From: Microbacterium terrisoli
Lineage (GTDB): Bacteria; Actinomycetota; Actinomycetes; Actinomycetales; Microbacteriaceae
Reading direction: 5' to 3'
Length of the DNA: 64,000 bases
Assembly (NCBI RefSeq): GCF_030866805.1
Contig: NZ_CP133019.1
Location: forward strand, 1,054,001 to 1,118,000
Made by a program: the position numbers and the translations under genes. How positions within the stretch are numbered: the first letter of the stretch is position 1; every line of letters starts with the position of its first letter. Below, piece after piece: positions 1-8,500 of the stretch. Under the pieces are notes generated by a model. The model was not told the origin of the DNA and made no database searches. It was given only the letters and a program-made list of their open reading frames with translations.

Positions 1-1
1 G

Positions 2-964
2 GATCGTGCGACCGGTGATCGCACCGCGTTCTGGGCGGAGCGGGACTACCTCGCGCACCCCGAGAACATCACGGCGGCCACGCTCGTGGCCCACGGTCTG
101 AACGACTGGAACGTGATGACCAAGAACGCCTCCGACCTCTACGAGGCACTGAAGAAGACCGGCACCCCGCATCAGATCTACCTGCACCAGGGCGGCCACG
201 GCGGCAACCCGTCGGACACGATGCTGAACCGGTGGTTCACCCGCTATCTGTACAAGCAGCACAACGGCGTCGAGAACCTTCCGAAGGCCTATGTGGTGCG
301 CGAGGACAGGGTGCTCACCGAGTACCCGGACTGGCCGGACACCGACGCACGCCCCGCCACGGTGTGGCTCGGCGCCGCATCCGAGGCGAACACGGTCGGT
401 GCGCTGAGGTTCACGAAGCAGGCACAGGCGCCGAAGGAGACGATCGTCGACGACGCGTCGAAGAGGGTGTCCACGCTTGCAGCCGCATCGCAGTCGTCGA
501 ACCGCCTGGTGTACCGCACGCCCGTGCTCAACGACGACATCCGTCTGTCGGGCACGCCGACGGTGTCGGTGAACCTCTCGGTCGATCGCCCCAAGGCCAA
601 TCTCTCGGCGGTCCTGCTGCAGTATTCGGACACGGGTGCGGCGAAGGTGATCTCGCGCGGCTGGATGGATGTCGAGAACCGCAACAGTGATGCGGTCACC
701 GACACGATCACGCCGGGCCGGTTCTATCAGTTCTCGTTCGCGTTCGAGCCGAAGGACTACGTTTTCGCCGAGGGCACCAGCATCGGCGTGATGGTGATCA
801 GCTCCGACAACGAGTACACGGTCCGTCCGGCCGCCGGAACGACGCTGACCGTCGACCCGTCCAAGTCGAAGGTGAGCCTGCCGATCGTCGGCGGTGTGGC
901 CAAGCTGGTCCAGAGCATCGACTTCCACGGTGCCGGGCTCGGGGTGCCGGGTCCTCGCGACTGA
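2..964 (+). CDS. Xaa-Pro dipeptidyl-peptidase, C-terminal part (5' end outside window)
   Basis: The gene runs in from the left edge; its frame is open from base 2 and a GTG at 86 is internal, not the start. The product resembles the C-terminal half of serine peptidases of the S15/PepX family, which remove Xaa-Pro dipeptides from peptide N-termini. Two parts of the catalytic triad are visible: the Asp in HGLNDWNV and the His in HQGGHGG. The nucleophile serine would lie upstream of the window. After about residue 130 the sequence becomes the beta-rich C-terminal domain of this family (RLSGTPTVSVNLSVDRPKA). The gene ends at a TGA, 60 bases before the convergent stop of the next gene. An alpha/beta-hydrolase acylase with the same C-terminal domain is the main alternative. 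Confidence 0.85.
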   Translation, partial: DRATGDRTAFWAERDYLAHPENITAATLVAHGLNDWNVMTKNASDLYEALKKTGTPHQIYLHQGGHGGNPSDTMLNRWFTRYLYKQHNGVENLPKAYVVREDRVLTEYPDWPDTDARPATVWLGAASEANTVGALRFTKQAQAPKETIVDDASKRVSTLAAASQSSNRLVYRTPVLNDDIRLSGTPTVSVNLSVDRPKANLSAVLLQYSDTGAAKVISRGWMDVENRNSDAVTDTITPGRFYQFSFAFEPKDYVFAEGTSIGVMVISSDNEYTVRPAAGTTLTVDPSKSKVSLPIVGGVAKLVQSIDFHGAGLGVPGPRD

Positions 965-1024
965 CGCGCTGATCTGAGCACGATGCGGGGCCCGGGCCGA
1001 ACGACCCAGGCCCCGCATCCGAGC

Positions 1025-1468
1025 TCAGAAGAAGCGGAAGCGCTCAGGCCCCAGGTCCCACGGGTCGCGATCGAGGTACTCGGCGGCGGCGCGGAACATC
1101 GACCCTTCGATCACGATGCGCTCGCGCAGGTCGTCGCCCGGATGCACGCGACTCAGACGCTCGATCGGGATGCGGTACAGCACGATGCGCTTGGCGGCCT
1201 TGTCGACGAGCCAGCGCGGGATGCCTTCGGCGTCGGCTTCCACCGGCAGGTCGGCGATCTCGATCTTGACCTCGCGCAGCTCTTCCCAGGCCGATCGCAG
1301 GAATTCCGCAGCGGTGCCGACGATCAGATCGAACCGTTCGTAGCGGGTCTGCAGCGGCGGCAGCGGCGGCCGCACGACCGGGCTGCGCCCTTCACGGCCA
1401 TGTCGACCGTGGCGCGAGGGACGTGGCCGCACGGGTGCGGCTGACCGGCGGCGCATCATGCTGTCCAT
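1025..1468 (-). CDS. Zincin_1-like metallopeptidase-family protein lacking HExxH
   Basis: A 147-residue protein with an Arg-rich N-terminus (RRRSAAPVRPRPSRHGRHGR) followed by a compact domain starting near TRYERFDLIVG. This fits the small actinobacterial metallopeptidase family (Zincin_1) usually encoded beside DUF3499, as here. The zinc signature HExxH is not present: the equivalent helix reads ERIVIEGSMFRAAAEYL, so a peptidase activity is doubtful. I chose the ATG at 1468, because the family normally starts just before the Arg-rich stretch; a second ATG pair lies at 1459 and 1456. It is transcribed divergently from the DUF3499 gene with a 72-bp spacer. Confidence 0.7.
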   Translation of the reverse strand: MDSMMRRRSAAPVRPRPSRHGRHGREGRSPVVRPPLPPLQTRYERFDLIVGTAAEFLRSAWEELREVKIEIADLPVEADAEGIPRWLVDKAAKRIVLYRIPIERLSRVHPGDDLRERIVIEGSMFRAAAEYLDRDPWDLGPERFRFF

Positions 1469-1540
1469 CCTAGGTCGGGCGGGTGCGGCCGCGCGCCGAT
1501 GCGGGGGCCGCGGCATCCGGAGCGATAGCGTGAGGAGCAA

Positions 1541-1747
1541 ATGCGCCAGAGACTGTGTTCCAAGGTGGGGTGCTCCCGCGAAGCGGTGTCGACCCTGACA
1601 TACGACTACACCGACCAGATGGCCGCGATCGGCCCGCTCGGGCGTGAGGGCGACCCGCACGCACACGATCTGTGTGCGATCCACACCGAACGGCTGTCGG
1701 TGCCGCGAGGCTGGGTCGTCGTACGGCACGAGACGCTCCAGGCGTAA
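1541..1747 (+). CDS. DUF3499 family protein
   Basis: A 68-residue actinobacterial protein of unknown function. It begins MRQRLCSKVGCSREAVSTLT and ends with a conserved aromatic and His stretch (PRGWVVVRHE). Four cysteine or histidine pairs (CSKVGC, HAHDLC, IHTERL) suggest a small metal-binding fold. The start is supported by the purine-rich GTGAGGAGCAA directly upstream. It lies between the divergent Zincin_1-like gene and ahcY, an arrangement also known in mycobacteria. No function is assigned. Confidence 0.85.
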   Translation: MRQRLCSKVGCSREAVSTLTYDYTDQMAAIGPLGREGDPHAHDLCAIHTERLSVPRGWVVVRHETLQA

Positions 1748-1825
1748 GGCGGGTCGTCCCTCGGGGGCGTTTCGACTCAGTGCGCTCGCTCAACGACCTG
1801 CGGGGCGGCATGGGAGAATGGCGGG

Positions 1826-3298
1826 ATGCCGGCATCCACTTCTCAGGCTCCTGCCCGTCCGATCGACTATCGCGTCGCCGACCTGTCGCTCGCCGAGGCC
1901 GGACGCCACCAGCTGCGCCTCGCCGAGAACGAGATGCCGGGCCTGATGGCGCTGCGGGCGGAGTTCGCCGCATCGCAGCCGCTGGCCGGGGCGCGCATCG
2001 CGGGATCGCTGCACATGACCGTGCAGACCGCAGTGCTGATCGAAACCCTCGTCGCCCTCGGCGCTCAGGTGCGGTGGGCCAGCTGCAACATCTTCTCCAC
2101 GCAGGATGAGGCGGCCGCCGCTGTCGTGGTCGGACCCGGCGGCACGGTGGCCGAGCCGCAGGGAGTGCCGGTGTTCGCGTGGAAGGGCGAGACCCTCACC
2201 GAGTACTGGGACTGCGCCGACCGCATCTTCGACTGGTCGGCCGAAGGATTCGACGGGCCCAACCTGATCCTCGACGACGGGGGAGACGCCACCCTGCTGG
2301 TGCACAAGGGCGTCGAGTTCGAGAAGGCGGGGTCGGTGCCGGATGCCGCCGCCGGCGACTCCGTCGAGTACGGCGTGATCCTCGACCTGCTGCGGGGGAG
2401 CCTCGCCCGCGACCCCGAGCGGTTCACGCGGGTGGCGGCCGGGCTGCTGGGTGTGACCGAAGAGACCACGACCGGAGTGCACCGGCTGTATGAGCTCGCA
2501 GCGTCCGGCGGACTGCTGTTTCCCGCCATCAACGTCAACGACTCGGTGACCAAGTCGAAGTTCGACAACACGTACGGCATCCGCCACTCTCTGCCCGACG
2601 GCATCAACCGCGCCACCGACGTGCTCATCGGCGGCAAGGTCGCCTTCGTCGTCGGCTACGGAGACGTCGGCAAAGGTGCGGCCGAAGCCCTGCGCGGGCA
2701 GGGCGCGCGCGTGATCGTCAGCGAGATCGACCCGATCTGCGCGCTGCAGGCGGCGATGGACGGATTCCAGGTCGCGCGGCTGGACGACGTCGTGGACCAG
2801 GTCGACATCCTCATCACCGGAACCGGCAACACGCACGTCGTGACCGTCGAGCACCTGCTCGGACTCAAGCATCTGGCCATCGTCGGCAACGTGGGCCACT
2901 TCGACGACGAGATCGACATGGCCGGGCTCGAAGCGCTGCCGGGTGCGGTGCGCGTGGAGATCAAGCCGCAGGTGCACGAGTGGCGCCTGCCGAACGGGCG
3001 CAGCATCCTGGTCCTGTCCGAAGGCCGGCTGCTGAACCTCGGCAACGCGACCGGGCACCCCTCGTTCGTGATGAGCGCGTCGTTCACGAACCAGGTGCTC
3101 GGCCAGATCGAGCTGTTCACCCGCAACGAGGCCTACCCGGTGGGCGTGTACACGCTGCCCAAGGTGCTCGACGAGAAGGTCGCGCGCCTGCACCTCGATG
3201 CGCTCGGCGTGCACCTGACCACGCTCACCGACCAGCAGGCCGCGTATCTGGGAGTGCCGGTCGAAGGCCCGTACAAGCTGGACCACTACCGCTACTGA
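1826..3298 (+). CDS. ahcY: adenosylhomocysteinase (S-adenosylhomocysteine hydrolase)
   Basis: AhcY reversibly cleaves S-adenosylhomocysteine to adenosine and homocysteine, removing the product inhibitor of SAM-dependent methyltransferases; it is a cytosolic NAD+-containing tetramer. The 490 residues are the normal actinobacterial length. The substrate domain has the family motif [15 protein letters not shown] and [16 protein letters not shown]. The Rossmann NAD motif GYGDVGKG starts at residue 277. The C-terminal NAD-contact tail ends [10 protein letters not shown]. The ATG at 1826 follows GGGAGAATGGCGGG. The 77-bp gap upstream is too short for an obvious SAH riboswitch. A long hairpin follows at 3317-3377. 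Confidence 0.97.
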   Translation: MPASTSQAPARPIDYRVADLSLAEAGRHQLRLAENEMPGLMALRAEFAASQPLAGARIAGSLHMTVQTAVLIETLVALGAQVRWASCNIFSTQDEAAAAVVVGPGGTVAEPQGVPVFAWKGETLTEYWDCADRIFDWSAEGFDGPNLILDDGGDATLLVHKGVEFEKAGSVPDAAAGDSVEYGVILDLLRGSLARDPERFTRVAAGLLGVTEETTTGVHRLYELAASGGLLFPAINVNDSVTKSKFDNTYGIRHSLPDGINRATDVLIGGKVAFVVGYGDVGKGAAEALRGQGARVIVSEIDPICALQAAMDGFQVARLDDVVDQVDILITGTGNTHVVTVEHLLGLKHLAIVGNVGHFDDEIDMAGLEALPGAVRVEIKPQVHEWRLPNGRSILVLSEGRLLNLGNATGHPSFVMSASFTNQVLGQIELFTRNEAYPVGVYTLPKVLDEKVARLHLDALGVHLTTLTDQQAAYLGVPVEGPYKLDHYRY

Positions 3299-3316
3299 GC
3301 CGGTGAAGCGGGCGGC

Positions 3317-3377
3317 AGCAGGGGATTCTCGTCGAGACAGGGGACCTGGCCACGGGTCTCACCGAGAATCCCCTGCT
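3317..3377. terminator. long hairpin between convergent ahcY and RDD gene
   Basis: A perfect 15-bp inverted repeat, AGCAGGGGATTCTCG at 3317-3331 and its complement at 3363-3377, encloses a second short stem (GAGAC 3334-3338 with GTCTC 3356-3360). It sits between two converging stop codons and has no T-run on either side. Position and symmetry suggest a bidirectional terminator or mRNA 3'-end stabiliser. Confidence 0.6.
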
Positions 3378-3402
3378 TCGACGGCCGGCCGGTGCGCTGC
3401 GC

Positions 3403-4233
3403 TCAGCGCACGGCGGTGCGAGTCGGGGAAGCGGGCGGCAGCAGCGCCGCGACGCGCTGGTTCTCCAATTGCAGGGCGGCGTATTCGCGGTCGCGGCGCA
3501 CCGCGACGGCGCCCCGGATCAGCGTCTCGGGGTCGACGGGCGGAACCGGCGAAACGAACGGGGTGACCTCTGCGGCGAGGGATGTCGCGAGCCGCGCACG
3601 CACGGACGGCTCCATCTGCGCGGCCTGACGCACGAACTGCGCGCAGCGCCGGGCCAGAGGATCGGGGAGGCGCGACACGTCGGCGACCGCTGTCCATTCG
3701 TTCAGCACGGGTGGGGCGGGCTCTGCCGCCGGCGGCAGCGCGGGCGTCCTGGTGCGCTGGCAGTACGTGCCCGCCATCAGGTCGCCGAGCCGTTGCGACC
3801 GGGGTGCGAACGCGCCGGTGAGCGCGGCGATCGCACCGACCGTCATCCAGATCTCCAGTACGCCCACCAGCGCCCGCACCAGCGCCTGGCGAAAGCCGGC
3901 GGCCCCACCGTCGGCGCGCACGACGCGGCCGCCCACGGCGAGTCGGCCGAGGCTGCGGCCGTGGCTGAGGGTTTCGACCGACGCCGGCAGCACCACCGTG
4001 ACCAGCACGATCACCGAGACGCCGATGATGCCCGACGCGCTGGCGCTGACGATGCTCTCGCCCAGCAGCCACCCCGACAGCCAGGCCAGCAGCAGCAGCA
4101 CGGCCACACCCACCAGCACGTCGATCAGGCATCCGAGCGCGCGCAGGAAGAATCCGAGCGGCTGCACGTCGAGTGCGACAGCTTCACCGGTGAGCACCTC
4201 ATCGGGCACGATCGTGATCGGTTCGGCGGCCAT
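3403..4233 (-). CDS. RDD family membrane protein
   Basis: A 276-residue membrane protein of the RDD family, whose general role is unclear (some members move ions or compatible solutes). The RDD domain occupies roughly residues 25-150. Its first helix holds the signature Arg and Asp residues (FFLRALGCLIDVLVGVAVLL) and it has three hydrophobic segments. A charged C-terminal tail of about 120 residues follows, probably cytoplasmic. It is divergent from the SpoIIM-like gene with only 17 bp between start codons, so the two probably share a promoter region. The pairing RDD/SpoIIM/DUF58/MoxR is conserved in actinobacteria (Rv3695-Rv3690 in M. tuberculosis). Confidence 0.88.
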   Translation of the reverse strand: MAAEPITIVPDEVLTGEAVALDVQPLGFFLRALGCLIDVLVGVAVLLLLAWLSGWLLGESIVSASASGIIGVSVIVLVTVVLPASVETLSHGRSLGRLAVGGRVVRADGGAAGFRQALVRALVGVLEIWMTVGAIAALTGAFAPRSQRLGDLMAGTYCQRTRTPALPPAAEPAPPVLNEWTAVADVSRLPDPLARRCAQFVRQAAQMEPSVRARLATSLAAEVTPFVSPVPPVDPETLIRGAVAVRRDREYAALQLENQRVAALLPPASPTRTAVR

Positions 4234-4250
4234 GACCTACAGTGAACCAC

Positions 4251-5246
4251 ATGGATCTCGACGCGCTCACGGCCGCGCGCGAGCCCGAGTGGGCACGCCT
4301 GGAGCAGCTCAGTCGCGCCCGTGCGCTCAGCGGCGCCGAGGTCGACGAACTGGTCACCCGTTACCGTGCCGCCTCGGCTGATCTGTCGGAGATCAAGACC
4401 GCCGCCGGCCGTACCGGGGTCGGCGATCACGTGTCGACGATCCTCGCCCGTGCACGCCTGGCACTGACCGGATCGGGCACCGACACTCGCGGCGCGCTGC
4501 CGCGCTTCTTCGTCGGCCAACTGCCGGCAGCGCTGTATCGACTGCGATGGACGACCCTGGCCGTGGCGGTCGGATTCTTCGTCGTGGCCTCGTTGGTCGC
4601 GATCTGGATCTCGAGCGACGCGCAGGTGCTGGCATCCCTCGGCTCCAAGGCCGACCTCGAGTACTACGCCCAACACCAGTTCACCGACTATTACCGCGAC
4701 AATCCCGCGGCGGTGTTCGCCGGAACGGTGTGGACCAACAATGCGTGGATCGCCGTGCAGTGCGTGCTGTTCGGCGTCACCGGGGTCTGGCCGCTGTACG
4801 TCGTCATGCAGAACGCCGTCGGCGTCGGCTCGGCGGGCGCCGTCATGATCGGAACGGGTCACGCGGACGTGTTCTGGCAGTTCATCGCACCGCACGGGAT
4901 GCTGGAGCTGACCAGCGTCTTCGTCGCGGCCGCGGCGGGGCTGCACGTGTTCTGGGCGTGGGTGGCTCCCGGCCGCCGATCGCGCGGCGAGTCGCTCGCC
5001 GTGGCCGGGCGGTCACTGGTGACGGTCGCGATCGGGCTCGTGTTCTCGCTGGCGCTGTCGGGGGCCGTGGAGGGGTTCGTCACCCCGCAGCACTGGCCCT
5101 GGCCGATCAAGGTGCTGCTCGGCGCCTTCGCGCTGGCGATCTTCCTCGTGTACATGCTCGTGGTCGGGCGACGCGCGGTACGTGCGGGGGAGACCGGCGA
5201 CCTCGCCGAGAGCGAGACGGGCACGCCGCGGCTGGTCGCCGGCTGA
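4251..5246 (+). CDS. stage II sporulation protein M-like (DUF95) membrane protein
   Basis: A 331-residue integral membrane protein of the SpoIIM/DUF95 family. The organism group does not sporulate, so the name only marks the fold; the family is linked by neighbourhood to MoxR/DUF58 systems. A soluble N-terminal region (MDLDALTAAREPEWARLEQL) precedes about five hydrophobic segments from residue 103 on, including TLAVAVGFFVVASLVAIWIS and the conserved loop around VWTNNAWIAV. I chose the ATG at 4251, which gives the typical MDLDA start, over a GTG nine bases upstream. In relatives the next gene is the DUF58 gene; here a 33-kb block separates them. Confidence 0.87.
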   Translation: MDLDALTAAREPEWARLEQLSRARALSGAEVDELVTRYRAASADLSEIKTAAGRTGVGDHVSTILARARLALTGSGTDTRGALPRFFVGQLPAALYRLRWTTLAVAVGFFVVASLVAIWISSDAQVLASLGSKADLEYYAQHQFTDYYRDNPAAVFAGTVWTNNAWIAVQCVLFGVTGVWPLYVVMQNAVGVGSAGAVMIGTGHADVFWQFIAPHGMLELTSVFVAAAAGLHVFWAWVAPGRRSRGESLAVAGRSLVTVAIGLVFSLALSGAVEGFVTPQHWPWPIKVLLGAFALAIFLVYMLVVGRRAVRAGETGDLAESETGTPRLVAG

Positions 5247-5437
5247 CCGTGAGGCGGCGCACAGGTGACACCATGGCAGACTCCGGTCTTGACACAGGTT
5301 GCGCATAGGGCCACACTCAAGACCCAGTGGGCGTCTGGGGCTCACTTGCTGGTGGACGGACTCACCGCGCGGACATCTGGGGTTCGCTCGGGAATCATGG
5401 ATCCGGTTGCTGGCGCTGCGCTGGTGCGGAAGGTGTC
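5247..5437 (+). promoter_or_regulatory. leader region of the giant gene with a TTGACA box
   Basis: This 191-bp spacer between the SpoIIM-like gene and the giant gene contains a perfect TTGACA at 5289-5294. A weak -10 candidate, CACACT, lies 17 bases further at 5312-5317 and matches the consensus at only three positions. If used, the transcript would have an untranslated leader of roughly 110 bases. A ribosome binding site GGAAGG at 5428-5433 precedes the ATG at 5438. The -35 match is clear but the promoter as a whole is tentative. Confidence 0.35.
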
Positions 5438-5569
5438 ATGGTGCGCGGAAAATCGGGGATCGGTGAGTTGCGCCTGCGCAGCCACGGCCGCGGTCTTCGC
5501 CTGTGCGCCGTGATCGCGACCTTCTCGGTCATCGCGATGCCCGGAACACTTCCCGGCGCGGTCTTCGCC
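5438..5569 (+). other. Sec signal peptide of the giant protein
   Basis: Residues 1-44 have a long basic n-region (six Arg and one Lys in the first 21 residues) and a hydrophobic core LCAVIATFSVIAMPG. A small-residue cleavage site GAVFA|QPV ends at Ala44. No twin-arginine motif is present. It implies export through the SecA/SecYEG route; secA itself lies at 59333 in this window. Confidence 0.75.
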
Positions 5570-8500
5570 CAGCCGGTCTCGCACGCGCAGGCACTGCATG
5601 CGGTCGGCTCCTCACCCGCGTCATCCGCGTCGGCGTCACTCGATTCAGCCGACATCGCGCGGGTGCTGCCCGCGGCGCTGGCGATGTGGCCGGATTCTTC
5701 GAACGATCAGCGGATCCGTGACCTGAGCATTCAGATCGCGCCGCTCTCTGGCGATCTGCTGGCCATCACGCGCGGCGACACGATCACGGTCGACCCCGCC
5801 GCCGCCGGGCATGGCTGGTTCGCCGACCCCACGCCCTGGGCGTCTGAGGAATTCCGCGTGCAGGGCGGCATCGCACGTGCGCTCGCGACGGGACCGGCCG
5901 CCGGCCGCATGGACGTGCAGACCGTGCTCGCGCACGAGATCGGGCACGTGCTCGGTCGCGCAGATCTGAGCGACGGAGGCGACGCCGTCATGGAGGGCAC
6001 CCTCGCCACCGGTCGCCGCGTGCTCGGGGTCGGACGCGACGAGGGCGCGCAGCCGGCCGTGCAGCGCGCGCTGGCGGCGGGAACCGGGTTCGCGCTGCGA
6101 GCGATGGATGCCGCGGCGGACGCACCGACTGATCAGGTGTCTGCGGCCCCGGCCGATACGACGAGCGTCGATCCGACGACGACGGTCACGACGACCACCG
6201 CCGACAGCTCTGATCCCACCTCGGACCCGGCCGCGACGGATGCCACGGTGACGGACCCGGCCGCGACGGATGCCACGGCGACGGACCCGACGGTGACGGA
6301 CACCACGGTGACCGACACAGCCGCAACCGATCCGACCGCGCCGGATTCGACGGCGACGGATGCAGCCACGACGGGGAGCACATCCACCGACGCCACGGCG
6401 ACGGACACGACGGTGACGGATGCCACGGTGACGGACCCGACCACGACCGACGCGACCACGACCGACGCGACCACGACGGACGCCACGGTGACCGACCCGA
6501 CTGCGACGGTTGCGAACGCGGACGGCACACAGGCGTCTCCCGCCATCGCCGCGACGTCGACTGAGACGACGGTCCCGTCGGATTGGGAGTACGCCGCGGA
6601 CGCTGCCGCCGTCACCCAGGTGCGGGCCGGTGACGGGGTGCTCTCGGTCGGCGACCAGCAGCGCGCGCTGAACACCGTGACCTCGCTGCACATCTTCGGG
6701 ACGGATGCCGACGACACACTCGACATCGACTCCGGCGCACTCGCGGCCCTCGCCGGGCTCGTCGTGACCTACGACGGCGGTGCCGGCCACGACGCGCTGG
6801 TCGGGCCGAAGGCCGATGCGACCTGGACGGTCACCGGCACGGGTGAGGGCACGCTCGCCGCCGCCGGTGGGACCGTGGCATTCCGCGGGCTCGAGCTTCT
6901 GACCGGCGGCGTCGGCAACCACGACACATTCGTGCTCGACGCAGCCGGCACCATCGCCGCCGTCGACGGCGGCGCCGGCGGCTACGACACGCTCGTGGTG
7001 CGACACGGCACGTTCGCGCACGTCGCATCCACGGTCAGCGGTCCGCAGTCCGGCACCATCGTGCGCGATCAGTTCGTGACCGCATACGCCGGACTCGAGC
7101 CCATCAAGATCGAGAGCCCGACGGGCACCTATACGGTCTCTGCCGCCACCACCGGAAACCACACAGTGCGCATCCACAGCAACAACGCCACCGACGCGAC
7201 AGTGGACTTCACCGACGGCAGCGGCGAGTCCACGTCGATAACGATCACCAGTGCCGCGACCCTCAACGTCCTCGGCGGCGCCGGCGACGACAGCTTCGCA
7301 ATCGAGGCGCTGCCCTCACTGGTCACTCTGGTGGTCAGCGGCGGCGCCGGCAACGACACCTTCACGGTCGACAAGAGCTGGACCGGCGTGGTCACGATCG
7401 ACGGCGGCGCCGACGATGACACCATCATGGGACCGGATGTCGACACCGACTGGCTGATCACAGGCCTGAACAGCGGGTCGACCAGCACCATGTCGTTCAC
7501 GAACGTCGAGAACCTCACCGGCGGCACGGGTGTGGACGTGTTCACGCTCGGCACCGACACCACGGGCACCACCGTCGTCACCGGGCAGCTGAGCGGCACG
7601 ATCGACGGCGGCGCGACGCCGGTGGGCACGACGTCGCAGGACACGCTGACCGCTGCCGACATCGCAAACGAGTGGACGGTCGATGGTGCCGACAGCGGCA
7701 GCATCGGCACGGGGACCACGGTCACCTCCTTTCGCCGCATCGCGAACCTCGTCGGCGGATCGGCCGATGACACGTTCTCGATCCGTGCGGGCGGGTCGGT
7801 CAGCGGCACGATCTCGGGCGGCGCCGATGACGCCGACGCCGATATCCCGGCCGTCGACACCCTCACCTACGAACTGTTCGGCTCGCCGGTGACCTTCACC
7901 CTCACCAGTGGAGCGTTCGCCCTGAGCGACCTCTTCTCCGCTTCGACCGCGGCCGCCGACCCGGGCGCGGGTCGCGTGGCGATGAACGGCACCGACCCGA
8001 ACGCGGTCACCGAGCTGTTCCTGAGCACGGCCGACACGACCGGCGCGGATGCCACGGCATCCATCACGCGAGCCGAAGGCACCACCGGCGGCCAGATCCG
8101 ACTCTCCGGCACGAGCGACCCGTCATCGTGGCTGCTGTTCCGGCTGCTGGGGATGCTGGTCCCCGCCGGCGGCACGTATGCCATCGCGAATGTCGAGCTG
8201 ATCTCGGCCGGCTCCGGCGCCCCCTTCGTCGCCGGCGACACCGTCGTGGTGTCGTACCTGCCGCCCGCTCCCTTCGCCACCGCGGTCGGCGCGCTCGCCG
8301 ACATCGACGTGGTGACAGGCAGCGCATCCAGCGATACGATCCGCGGCCCCCCGGCCGATGTGGTGCAGTGGACAGTCGACGGCACGAACGAAGGCACCGT
8401 CGCCGGCGTCAGCTTCAGCTCCTTCGAAAACCTTCTCGGCTCGGCAGACAACGCCGATGTCTTCTCCGTCAGCAAAGGCGCGACGGTCTCGGGCATCATC

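Noticed and set aside
1748-1825. SAH riboswitch upstream of ahcY
   Set aside because: The gap is only 78 bases and shows no recognisable pseudoknot-like core. It contains a stretch (GTTTCGACTCAGTGCGCTCG) that looks more like a common intergenic repeat.
4251-5246. True sporulation gene
   Set aside because: The SpoIIM/DUF95 fold is widespread in non-sporulating actinobacteria next to MoxR/DUF58 genes, and no other sporulation gene is present here.
5327-5437. Upstream extension of the giant gene to 5327
   Set aside because: The frame is open, but the extra 37 residues precede the signal peptide and have no ribosome binding site, whereas GGAAGG precedes the ATG at 5438.
5438-5569. Tat signal peptide on the giant protein
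   Set aside because: The n-region is Arg-rich, but no RR-x-F/L-L/K motif is present.
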